64,000 nucleotides of DNA, from positions 1,426,001 to 1,490,000 of the forward strand of contig JAGYVD010000004.1 of the NCBI GenBank assembly GCA_021209875.1. Reading direction: 5' to 3'. The notes below the pieces were generated by a model, which did not search any database, was not told the origin of the DNA, and saw nothing but the letters and a program-made list of their open reading frames with translations. A program made the translations under genes and the position numbers. Shown here piece after piece: positions 1-11,410 of the stretch; the stretch's first letter is position 1; every line of letters starts with the position of its first letter. This stretch comes from Rosellinia necatrix. Its lineage: Eukaryota; Ascomycota; Sordariomycetes; Xylariales; Xylariaceae.

Positions 1-3000
1 TACTCAACAAGGCGCGTCTCGCCAATCCGGCCCGGAACAACTACCAGCTGAAACCTAGCACTGGATCATCGAGGGGGGCCGATGAGAATACCGCTTCCCC
101 CTTACTAGATATCACGGATCAAATCGCCCAGGCTGCTGCGTTGTTAGCCGAGATAGATGCCAACCCTTCCCTTAATGTAACTACGAAGACTATTCCTCTG
201 ATTGCAGAAATGGCTGGGTCGTTCTGGATGGAAAATATAGCACGGAAAGGCACTGTGCCGTGGGGTAACGACGGATCTTACAAGGTATTAATCCTGGAGG
301 CTAAGCCACAGTCTCTACAGTACGCTAACAGGATGATTCTAGGTCTTCAGACATGTGGTTAACGACTACGGTGCTGACCCTACTGGACAGAAAGTAAGTG
401 TGCAGAAGAAGTGGGAAAAGAAGAAAAAATACACAATGTTTTAGAAAAGCTCGGTTGATCTAAGAATATTGGCAGGATTCCACGAAAGCGATTCAAATGG
501 CGATTGATGATGGGAAAAGGTGCGGAGCTGCATGCAACGGGGCTACGACCAAGAACGCCATCGTATACTTCCCTCCTGGAAGGTATCTAGTTTCTAGCTC
601 TATCAGCGTTTACTTTGGAACCCAGATCATAGGTGACGCTAACGACTGGCCCACCATTGTGGGCGCTGCGAGTTTTGTCGGCCTCGGAGTCTTGTCCACT
701 AATGTGTACGTTGAGAATGGCGGTATTGGCCCTGACGGAAACGCGCTGGAATGGTACATCAACACTGCACGCTTCTATGGCCAGATCCGGAACATCAAAA
801 TTGACATCCGTGCAACCAACCCTGGTGCATATGTAGCTGCGCTGCACTATCAAGTTGCCCAGGCGACCACACTCGAGAATATTGAGTTAATCGCAGACTC
901 GGCTACTGTAAATGCTTACCTATTCATTTGTTATTCTCAGATACCTACTTATACGCTGAGAAAAATTGTTGATGTTCCGTAATACAGACACAGCAAGGCA
1001 TATTCGCCGAGAATGGAAGTGGTGGTGTCATGTCTGATATCACTTTCACTGGCGGGAACTTTGGAATCTGTATGTCAAACCCATCAATCTAGCGTAATTC
1101 TTAACTAACTCAGTGTCATTAGACGGCGGCAGTCAGCAGTTTAGCGCTTCTCGTCTGACATTCAATGGTTGTAACACTGCAGTTGAGGTTATTTGGGACT
1201 GGGGTTGGGTGTGGAAGAGCATTCGTGTGGACAACGCCCAGGTCGGCTTCCGACTCTACAACGATGCCAACGGGCAAATTCCCGGCTCCGTCACTATCGT
1301 AGACTCCACGTTTTTGAATATTCGGGAATCGGCTATAGAAATGGCGGTACCCGTTGATAACCCAGATTCGGGCTTCACCGGGTTGATCTTGGATAACGTA
1401 AACTTAGGGGGCAAGATCAAAGACCACTGGAGCTCAACCCAGATTCTCGCAGCAGGTTACTACAAAAGCGTGAGTGCGCAGCTAAAATCGCAGGATGATT
1501 GGAAAGTAGCTAACTCGATACGTAGCATGTCATGGGGGCAACATACCAGAACAATAAGCGGACATGGACGAACGGACCTATGAACTACGACCGCGAAGCC
1601 ACTCTACTGGGGCCTTCGGTAACAGGGCTTCAAGTAAACCCCTATTTTGAGAGGGCGAGGAACCAATACACAGATAAGTCGGCCGCGGATTTCATCCATC
1701 TCAAGGATCAAGGTGCCAAAGGAGACGGTGTCACGGACGACACAGCCGCCATACAAGCCACCTTCAACAAATATGAAGACGGGAGCAAAATTATTTTCGT
1801 AGATGCCGGGACCTACCTCATCAAGGACACGGTAATAATCCCGAAAGATGCCAAGATTGTGGGCGAGACTTGGTCGCAGTTTGCCGCGAACGGCGACAGA
1901 TTCTCAGATGCAAGCAAACCCGTTGTCATGCTCAAGGTCGGTAAGGACGGCGATGTTGGGACTGTGGAGATGCAGGACTTGATCCTCACGAGTAAAGGTC
2001 CGACCCCCGGTGTTGTTCTGGTGGAATGGAATATCCAGGCGAAGAGTGCTGGGGCTGCTGCTCTGTGGGACGTCCATGTCCGCCTCGGGGGTGCCACCGG
2101 AACTCAGCTGACTCCCGCCGAGTGCCCCCCTATTCGGAGCGGGTCTAATCCGTCAGAGTGCCAGGTTGCCAGCATGCTCTTTCATGTTACCAAGCATGCA
2201 TCGGGATATTTTGACAACATGTGGCTTTGGGTCGCTGACCACATGGTCGACGATCCTGATCTCGACGACCCCCTCAATGGCTTAGAGCAGCTTTCTATTT
2301 ATAGCGCCCGTGGTATGCTAATCGAGAGCCAAAAAGCCACATGGCTATATGGGACATCTTCCGAGCACAGCGTGTACTACCAATACAACTTCAATGGGGC
2401 CCAAAATATTTTCACGACCTTTTTGCAGACTGAGTCGCCTTACTACCAGCCCACACCTAAGCCACCCGCCCCCTTTCAGAGCGTCGTCGGCACCTTTCCA
2501 GGAGACCCAGACTATTCCTGTCAAGGTGGTGATGCCGACGGCTGCGACGAGTCTTGGGCTGTCATCATGAAAAATTGTCAGAATGTCCACGTCGGCGCTG
2601 CTGGAACATACTCCTGGTTCAGCACCTATTCGCAGGACTGTATTGACCAGCACAGTTGTCAAAAGGCTCTGTGGCTGATTGATACGAACTATGACAAAAA
2701 TCGTCTACAGCACGTCATTGCAATTGGAGCCAAGAACATGATTGTTTCCCCGGACGGCACGGCAATTTCATCAAAATCAAACCAGGCTGTCACCAGTCAT
2801 CCCTCGTGGGCACATATCTCGGTCTACGATGTGCCCTCTATCGGAGCTGCCCCGCCACCAGAAGAAGAACAGTGCTCAGACGCTGATCGCATGTATAGTA
2901 ACGAGGATATACCCCAGGGCGACATAGAGGTTTGGTCGCTCGACGGCACACGCCTGAACCACGCTGAAGACACAGATGGCCACCAATGGGTGACAATAGT

Positions 3001-4591
3001 GAACTTGACACCCTACAGACTAGTTCATACAGCAGGTCCCAAGCCGTACCAGTTTTCTGTGTGGGACTTTGGAGATGTCCCATCGGGCAAGGCGAGAAAA
3101 AATGAAGCCACGTACGACCTCGGACTTGACGTAGGAAGCTTTCCAGATACCAATGGATTCGCCAACTACCAACTTGAAGGCACAGACAAGACGTTCCAGA
3201 TCCACGTGACAACTCACATTGGGGACGCATATGAGCGGCGGGTTGTCTTCGACCTCGGCGGCATGGGCATGGGCTGGAGAGAACTCGGCTTCCCCGGCGA
3301 GAGAGTCAGCGTGGCGCTCGTCATCGTTGGAAGCGAACAGTACGGCTACATCAACTCATTACAGCTCAACAACATTGCCTGGATGCGCACCATATACGAC
3401 GTCATCAAGGATCGCGAACTCCGTCACGTTGTCGTACCTGGCTCACACGATGCAGCGATGAGTCGTATTAGTGACTCGGGATGGTTTGGGTTGGGCACGG
3501 CGAGTAACACTGAGACCCAGAGTTTGGATCACTACAACCAGCTACTAATTGGCGTGAGATACTTTGACATGCGCATCGTCAGTGTCAACGGGGGAGACTT
3601 TTGGTCAGCCCACGTTAATGACGAGGTTGGCAAAGTGCCCATCGGCGCGACTGGCGAATCCTTAGATGATTTGATCAAAGGCATCAACAGGTTCACCGCC
3701 GACTATCCGGGCGAGGTGATCATTTGGTACATCAAATACATGACGGACTTAGATGACAAGAAGACATCTAGTACAGATCAGCGGTATTGGGACCCCGACA
3801 AGGCCGCCGGGTTCTACACAAAGCTAGAGGAGATCAACAAGCGCTGCACAGGACTAACAAGCAGTCCACAGCTCGATAGGAGGCCCATGAGTGTCTATCT
3901 AGATGCCAACCAGAATAGCGGGTGCGTGTTGATCTTGACGGATGGAAGACTAAAAGACGGAATACCCAAAGATCAGCCCGCGTCCGGCATATACCATGGG
4001 CCGACATATCTGCACCGCGACGACTACTGGGCCGAAGAGGAGCATACAAAGCAAAACTCCGACAAGCAGCTAGTCAAACTCCAAAGTCACACGCGCGACA
4101 ACGGTAGTTCCGACGATTACTTCATCATGCAATGGCAATGCACCCCGAACGCCGCCGACGTGTCGCTCCCCCCGCCCACAATCCAGCTGATTGCCAACCA
4201 AGAAACAAACCCGGCGCTCTACCACTACGGAGTGAACAAAATGACGCCAGAGCACTTCCCGACCGTTATCTTGCACGACGCCGCCGGCCTATTTCACGTC
4301 AGCGATCTCGACCAGGAGGACTACAACCCGACGATGCAGACGTTGGCCATCGGCCTGAATCTCTACATGGTAAGCCAGAACTGCGATGTCAGCACGTCCA
4401 AGAACCCCCTCCTTCGAGGCGAGCAGAAGCAGAGTAGGCTTGGATCCCCTACTACTGAGGCCGGGTTCAGGACTTTCCGCGGGGTCATCTTTGCCAACGG
4501 AACGAAGCTCGACGAAACGCCGCCTGACTTCTGCCGGTCCTGTACCTTCAACGGCACGTCGGCTATCGATCACCCTCCCAGAGCATTGTAG
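1..4591 (+). CDS. GH55 beta-1,3-glucanase-like protein fused to a PI-PLC-X-like domain (5' partial)
   Basis: The gene enters from the left edge. My model is join(3..284,343..393,476..907,988..1069,1114..1469,1526..4591), about 1422 visible codons; all introns are GT-AG, 44-82 nt, and frames agree across every junction. Two pectate-lyase-3 type beta-helix repeats are visible, each opening with a DYGA/DQGA...DDTAAIQ-type motif (about residues 98 and 457), the layout of family GH55 exo-beta-1,3-glucanases. The second contains SSEHSVYYQY (Glu about 681, candidate acid) and the NCQNVHVGAAGTYSWF block. After about residue 860 comes a beta-sandwich-like segment (ITVNLTPY-like, WDFGDVPSG), then a PLC-like domain with PGSHDAAM (His1042-Asp1043), YFDMR (Asp1082, Arg1084) and SAH (His1097). 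The Arg-to-His spacing of 13 equals Arg69-His82 of Bacillus PI-PLC. Secretion is expected, but the N-terminus is outside the window. Fusion and activity are inferred from one uninterrupted exon (1526-4591). Confidence 0.85.
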
Positions 4592-5711
4592 GCTTTCGAC
4601 AAGGTTGTACCGATTAACGCGGTGCTTAGTGAAGTGAACCACTTGTATTAAGGAGGCTACATGAAGACCATAGAACATGCGCACGCTACACCCGGCGCCT
4701 ACCTTAATCCCGAGTACCCAAGTCAATCGCTCTGGAAAGGCTTTGGCGAACGATTATACACAAGCAAAAAAAGCAAAAAAAGCAAAAGTAACATTATGTC
4801 ACTGAGATAATCCCTGTCGGGGTAATAAGACGGAACAAAACGGTAATAGGTTGGAAATCGTGAGTTCCCGTTGTGTTGCTAAATTTAATACGGATTAAAT
4901 AAGCTCACCGAGAATTACGGTGAGCGGGTTGGATTTGAGCACATGGGTTAATTAGCCCACACCCTTCTTGTTATCTCGGCAAGTTATAACAATGTAGCAC
5001 CTCGGTATATGTAGCTTACAGGTATCTTCTAGCTCAGTAAAACGAAGCAATACAACAGGTGTTCAATAGCCGAATAATCTAACGGGGATCGGTGCCAAAG
5101 AAATACGAATATTTGACGGTGTAGATTAATAGGACCATATGTGTCGGCAATCACTGCCATAGAGAGCGCATGCGCATTTGGCATGCACTCTGCAGACTAG
5201 ATCCAGAAGATCGGTCGGCCCATATGATTAATAACATAAAATACAACTAGATCACTACCTAAGATAGTAGTAGTAGTATTAACGTCTAATCTAGGTGTCT
5301 GACAGTGCTAGTTACATTTTAATGGTGCGATTGTGGCTGCTAGGAGCCTTAATACAGCCAATCGGCCCTTCACTACCTAAGATAGCTGACTCGTGGTTAC
5401 TTTGACCATCCGTAAAACTCATGCAGAGATCACCGTTGTGGCGACCCAGTGAGATCTTCAAACCAATCAATCACCGGATGCATTCCTATGTCATACGATA
5501 AATAAAAAATTAAAAATTAAAAAAGCCAATTACCAATATGTGATTACCATGAGTCGAAGTTATAGATAGTTACTGCAGCTTCGACACACCAAACGACTGC
5601 TCTTTTTTCATGTGTCTCCTTTGGCGGGAGGTGCTTTGTAATGACTCTGAGATAAAAAGAGAAGCACATGATAAAAGTGAACCTAACTGAAGCGGTCTGC
5701 GTGAGAAGCAG
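4592..5711. other. Noncoding stretch with a small retroelement relic
   Basis: No gene is supported here. The stretch is A+T-leaning, with stops in all frames, and contains the truncated retroelement relic with target-site duplications at 5252-5385, listed separately. Confidence 0.6.
5252..5385 (-). mobile_element. 5'-truncated LINE-like fragment with 16-bp target-site duplication (copy A)
   Basis: A 102-bp insert (5268-5369) lies between two identical 16-bp direct repeats, tcactacctaagatag, at 5252-5267 and 5370-5385. Read on the minus strand, the insert ends in a (TAC)n tail next to the repeat. Its 3' part, 5265-5327, is identical to 28860-28922, a second insert 23.6 kb away with different flanking duplications and a different 5' end. 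A fixed 3' end with a short simple-repeat tail, variable 5' truncation and variable-length target-site duplications are the marks of target-primed non-LTR retrotransposition. The parental element is not in the window, so the family is unknown. Confidence 0.7.
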
Positions 5712-7506
5712 TCAGTAATAGGTAGGCATAGGCTCGTCCCCCCTCGCTGGTGGTGACGGGTCACGTGACACCAATATATTCTTCATTGTATATTCTGGTG
5801 TGGTAGCGTCCCTGCTGGCACCGGAGAGAGGGCAGCGACTTTTCAAATGCCAGCTCATCTCCTTCAAACATACGTAGGCCATCATAGCAAGAACTATCGC
5901 AGTCAACCCTCCGGCGGAGACGGCTAGTATCCACCACTTATCTGCTACTTCGAGATTTCCGGTTCGTGTGCTCACGAAGAGTACATTAGCACCAAACACC
6001 GTCTTTAAGAAAAAAGGTTGGCAGGTTAGGACAAGCTATTCCGAACGGATTGGGCGATGATCATGGAATGACCTGAAAGACTCACAGCTACGAAAGTAGG
6101 GGGTATAAATACCGACCCCAGTATCATGATATTCCTAGCTTGCACACTTGTTTTCCGGGAGTTTTCAGATATCGTCAGGTTGTATAGCGTATCGCGTTGG
6201 GAATTGCTTGTACGAAGCTATGTCGATTGTCAGGACCAACTTGTATGGTGGCACCCCACTGTGTATTATAGAGCATCTTATGGGTGCTGAAGGAGACGAC
6301 TTACCAGAGAGACCATGTGCGCGGCCCTCTGCTGAACGGACGCACGCATGGTTTGCCGAAGTCGCGTCGCGGTCTGGAGAGACTCTATCTCGTTATTGAA
6401 GACCTGCAGCTCTTCGTCCGACATCCTAGGTAAATTATTCGGTGGATGGGAAGTCGCGCATAGTTTAGTATACCGGGCCATCACGTTCTTAGCAAAACCC
6501 AATGCAGACAACTCGAAGTCGGCAGTACAGCCCAGAGTCATTAGCTTGTTGTTAACGACGTTGAGTTTGAATATTGCCTTCCCGTGTTCCTTGTACATCC
6601 TGTTCTCGTTAGGGTGTCTGCCGCCCCTCTCGGCGGCATCAAGCTCTTGGGCCTCGCCACAGAACATTTCCATCTCTCTCTCCTGTTCCTGAAACGCAGT
6701 AAATATTTCGGAGGTAATGATCTCGCTGTCGTGGTCGAGCCTCTCGCATAGTAGGCTGAACAGATAGACTGGGCAAGTCATGATTTTATGGTGGTGATCA
6801 GATATCTTTACCCTCAGCCATTCTCTGTCTTCTTCCCTCGGGACAGTGATGATACACATTGTCGAGTTGGTACGGGGCGAGATCCTCATTGTGAAAGAAT
6901 GATCCTCATTGCGTAAACGAGGTGATCGTGCAGCAAAAACTAAATAAATGATCAATGAGACTACGGCTAGGCTCATGGGGCAGCATGAAGAAAAAAGCAA
7001 TTACGTACTGAGTTGTGATTCGTCATGAATACTAGGATTGTCCTTGATATAATGATGGTATCCAGTGCTAAGTAACTTCCTTCTTGCAAATGAGGACGAA
7101 AGCTTGAAAGTCTCGACTAGGCCATCAAGGTGACCTCTAGTAATAGAAAGGCCAACATGTTCCATTCCCCTTTCCGGTGGCGGGGAGGGTTCATCTGTTA
7201 AAATACTGCAGTAATGGATACCGATTAGAGAACGCTTGATAGTAATTTTAATAGGAAGGAAAAGTTTACACAACATCGATGGAAAAATTAGAATCGGGTG
7301 TTTTTCTGCTTTGATATCTTCTCTAAGTCATTTGTTAGTACGGCTGATAGATAGAGGTTCGTGAAGTGATCGTCACGTACGAAGTAGTTGAGGCGTTCAT
7401 CGAACCCTGCGCCTTGCACCTTTTCACCAACGGACCTAGTACTATCCCACCATAAAACGTCGGTAGGCCGGTGATGTGGTAGTCGTGGTGAATATCCCTG
7501 ACTCAT
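5712..7506 (-). CDS. CorA-like two-transmembrane membrane protein
   Basis: Multi-exon minus-strand gene. Resolved exons are complement(5712..6002), (6086..6217), (6305..6939) and (7009..7194), with consistent phases and good donors (GTAAGT, GTGAGT, GTACGT). A first exon starting at ATG 7504-7506 (MSQGYSP...) is likely, but its donor is unresolved. The C-terminal half has a charged helical stretch, then SQRDTLYNLTISENSRKTS, TM1 (NIMILGSVFIPPTFVA), a short VFGANVLF loop and TM2 (WWILAVSAGGLTAIVLAMMAYV). This is the arrangement of the many fungal CorA/ZntB-like membrane proteins. The loop has GAN where classical CorA has GMN, so Mg2+ transport should not be assumed. The gene looks intact although it sits in a gene-poor tract. 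Confidence 0.55.
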
Positions 7507-10500
7507 TATCGGGTTTGGGGCTGAGAACGGTGTAATAAGCAGGTAAGAAAGGTGCTCGAGTAGTACAGAGAGAGGATATTGTGTGTTAGTGCACACGTAC
7601 TACCTAGGTTTATTTATCGCTGTACGTATTTCGTATTGATGCCCTCGCCTATGGGGCTCCCCGCCTGTGAGGTCGCGGCGAAGCAACGGGTGTGAAATCG
7701 GACGTGTATAGCAAACAGGGATACATTTTGGTTTTGGCCCCCCGATGCGGCTGGAGGACAGATCCACCGTCACGCTCGAACATGTACCTACAATGGGGGT
7801 TTAGTAAACAATTCCAAGAATGTTTTCTAAATATACTTACTGAACAGGGGCCGTTGTGTGGCAAAAACGTCTGGATACTCATCAACAGCTAATTTTCCAC
7901 GTATGTAGCACTGGGGCCAAGTAGCCCAGTAACCAAACCCCCTTACAATGTTACCATGGAATTTCATGCCAATTGCTTCCAATAGCATTCCGGGACCCTA
8001 TGTCCACTTGGTACCAAGTGGCTGTAGTGGCTATGGTTGGCCGCTCTGATTGGCGTGGTCCTATAGAATCCTCGAATGTTGCTGATGGTGTTGTCTTTAG
8101 AAGATACATCATCGGTCAGTGTGAGCAGGGCATTTGTGTAAAACCAATCGTCAACAATTGTATAATCTGGGCTCTCAAGCCCTTGACCGTATGTGAGGAG
8201 ATGGTCAAATAGCCGCGCGCTCTAATCTAGTAGAAGCAAGCAAGGCAGGGGTCCGGACCTGTCATCGCATAATTTGTGTCAATTCTGCAGGATACATGCA
8301 GATAACTGTCAGGTGTAAGCGATAGCACCAGTATAGGGTCACTTTAAAGGATTCGGGTCCCCTCGCTCGTGTGTCACTGAACAGAACTCGATTCAAATTC
8401 ATTGCGATAGCTAAACGCTGAAACAAAATTGAAAGCGAGCATGATTATAGGTAAGCGATATGCCCCGGTATATACAGACCCCCTTAATCCTTCCATCATA
8501 TGCGTAATTATTAATTTGACCCCTGACCCGTCAGTTTTACTCGAAGTTGATAGCCAGGCTCCAGATAGAGAGCCATCCCACGAATGACACAGGCTCAGCC
8601 ATGACAGGGTCGCAGATGAAGTTTACATACGCCTGCCACAAGAAGCCGAGTTGGCCGGCCCCCCACGCGAGAAGGGCCTATTCAATGAGATAGTATCCCT
8701 CGCAAGTCCCAAAACACGACGATTGCGGTGGTCAGGAGAAATGGCCATCTCCTGAAAGCGTTGAACCCGAAGACGCTATCGCACACAACGGAGGGCAAGA
8801 AACATATGTGATATGTCATTAATATTGGCAGTTGTGACATAGACTCGAGAGAAGAATTTCCACGAATTCATTAGCGAACGTGAATAAAGATCACCTTGAT
8901 AGGATGTAGTATCGCGGCTGTTACATGATGCGCCGCAGTTACGCCCCCACGATGTGACAAGTGTACTGATTTGCTGTATCTATATGCATATTATGCCAAG
9001 TCTACGCGGCTTCAAGACTGGGCAAATATTCAGTGGTTATGCCTTGTGCGTATACCGCCCTCATTGAACGAACTATTTTTGGGTGAGGCGTCCATGAATA
9101 AAAACTTACGGTATCCACGTAGTAGATGCCGCTTAAGGAGGTAGAGTAGCATTTATTGTGGCGGATGCCAGAGGCTGTTTTTTAACGTCCAATCTTGCAA
9201 GCGATTCGGCTCATCCGACGAAGCCCAGGCTCACTGCGTTGCTAATAGTTATACATAGCACCGGTCGCGAACACCCTAGGAGGACTTGAGGCTCTTAATA
9301 TGACACTCCCTCATGCTGCTGATTTGCAGACAAGCGTTTTTTTTTTCTTCAAGGCACTGCCCGTCTTACAACTGGCCCTCTTCTTCGTTGATGGGTTTAA
9401 TCTATTGCTTATTGAGGCTCTAGATATTGGGACTAATTCCTGAGTACATATATGACTATGTTGCATTTTAGAGCTATCATGTGGTGGATACCATGGAATG
9501 ACAACAGGGATTCTTGATAGGAATCATAAACGCTTTATTAGCTGAATAGAACCCTTGCCCTAAGCCCTTGTCACAAGGATAGCGCGCATGAGAAAACCGA
9601 CATTCTGCCAGGAACCCGATACGCCTAGTCAGCCCTGAGTCAACGGATAGCTTCTGTTAAGGCATGGGATCAACTGAAGGACCCACTGGCAACGGATGGG
9701 ATCCTACCTAAAAATCGCTGTACAATTAGCCTCACTCTTTTTCATACTTGGTCCCAATTTGAAGTCCTTGTCGTATTTGATGTGACCCAGCACATAAATA
9801 CTTATTTCTGCGAGTCGCTAGCCTTTACAGCTTCTATGACAGCTCTCGCTAGGGCTGGAGGGCGGTTAGAAAAGGCAGAACTGTTGGTACCGCCACACCG
9901 ACACAATAAACCAGCAGGGGCTATCGTGCATCGAATATAATATATATTATAGGTTGCCAGCCCCACGAAATTATCGACCCTGTTGTCACTATAAAGGTGG
10001 GACCAGTTAGCTTGATGCCCATCTGAATGGAGAACACTGTCGTCATAGGCAATCAATCTGGGCCATCTCATCCTAACGAATCCAATATCGGCCGCAACAT
10101 TAACTCTAGCCACGACTGTGAGGATAAGCATGACGATAAATACGACGACGAAATTGAAGAAGGAGGAGAAGAGCCGGTTGATATAGAAACAATAGAGTTG
10201 CAAGATAATAAGAATTTGTCGTCTACATGAAGTCCCATAAAACCAATAGTCTTTAGGGCATGTTAGTTGACGGTGTGTCAAGGAATTGAATGGACTCTTC
10301 GAAGTTAACACTGTTTAGCGTATAAAACAACTGGGAATGAGGGCTGGCCAGATGTTGTAGCGCCCAAAATATGGTTAACCCATGGCTTGGAGTTTCGCAT
10401 CATATATGTCGAACATTACTTAGGACGAGTGAAAATATTATTGCAATATATTGTGCGCCGGCAGGTAGACCAGGCTCCCGTCATTCATGCTATTTAAACA

Positions 10501-10818
10501 TCCGTTAAGTGTCATCACATATATTTATGAATATGAAGTCATAATCAAACTTTTTATTTCATTTTTCTCTCTTCGTATCCAGGGCCCTGTGGTGAGTGAT
10601 AGAGACATCACATTATCCCAGATTCCTTTAATGCCAAATCCCATACTCCTTACGCCCTCCGCTCTCACATTTTTCGCCACCTTCCCACCCATTGTTACCA
10701 TCGTAACATTTTACCATCAGTCAATCCCCCAAAAGTCCTCAAGTTTCATTGTCCGTGATTCCTAGGAGCAATCACACTCGGCGATCGCTGATGAATCACC
10801 CCCCTCGCCCTTCCCTAT
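7507..10818. other. Gene-poor stretch
   Basis: Only short, unconvincing reading frames occur. A 169-codon minus frame at 9802-10311 and an acidic 67-codon plus frame at 10027-10230 overlap each other and match nothing I recognise. A poly-T run lies at 9338-9347. No RNA gene is seen. Confidence 0.5.
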
Positions 10819-11410
10819 TTACAATCCAAGAACCGATGCGCCAGGGATATTGATGCCCCTATCGCTATTACCAATATTGCCCATCTTGCGGGGGTCGGCA
10901 CGCTTCAAACCCTCTGAGGCCAGGTCGCCGACGGGCTGGAGGAGGCCGCCTTGGCCGAGCTGTCCCGCCGCTAGGTCGTTCGTACCGTCTTGGAGCGCGT
11001 CGACTTGCGCGATGCCAGTTACTTTGGTCTTGTCGAGTTGATCTATTGTTTTTTTTTTTTAAAAAAAAAGGCGTTAGGTTTTAGCGATAGACGAAAGAAT
11101 ATATGAGGCTGCTTCGGATATTTCATGTGGCAATGGGAGGGACAGGGGCGGCAGAGACAGTATTTTTTCTCGGAAAGAGGATATGAGAGGAGTAGTGGTG
11201 ATGATAGACCAAGATCTGGGCAATATGGGCGGGGGTGGATTTACCTCGGGCGACGTAGCTAGTTCTGTTATCCTTGGTGAAGTATTTCAAGAATGTATCC
11301 TCAATCCACGGCATCCACGCTTCGTATTGCTCGTTGCATTTTTCCTTGGCCCACTCCATTGTCGACTTGCTCTTCTGCTCCTGTTCATTGTTGAGCTTGA
11401 GGTCCGCCAT
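10819..11410 (-). CDS. Small conserved fungal protein of unknown function
   Basis: Model complement(join(10819..11042,11245..11410)), 129 aa. Exon 1 encodes MADLKLNNEQEQKSKSTMEW and ends after SYVAR in phase 1 at a GTAAAT donor. Exon 2 resumes after an AATAG acceptor with DQLDKTKVTGIAQVDALQDG and ends GINIPGASVLGL. The junction restores the continuous SYVARDQLDKTKVTG seen in a widespread Pezizomycotina family that I remember only as uncharacterised. It has no signal peptide or membrane segment; the N-terminal half is Trp-rich and charged, and the C-terminal half is Gly-rich (GQLGQGGLLQPVGDLASEG). Its neighbours on both sides are kilobases of noncoding DNA, so it is an isolated conserved gene. 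Function unknown. Confidence 0.8.

Noticed and set aside
9802..10311. 169-codon minus frame with a hydrophobic stretch, and the acidic 67-codon frame opposite it
   Set aside because: No recognisable family, no splice context and mutual overlap. Chance is the simplest reading in this gene-poor tract.
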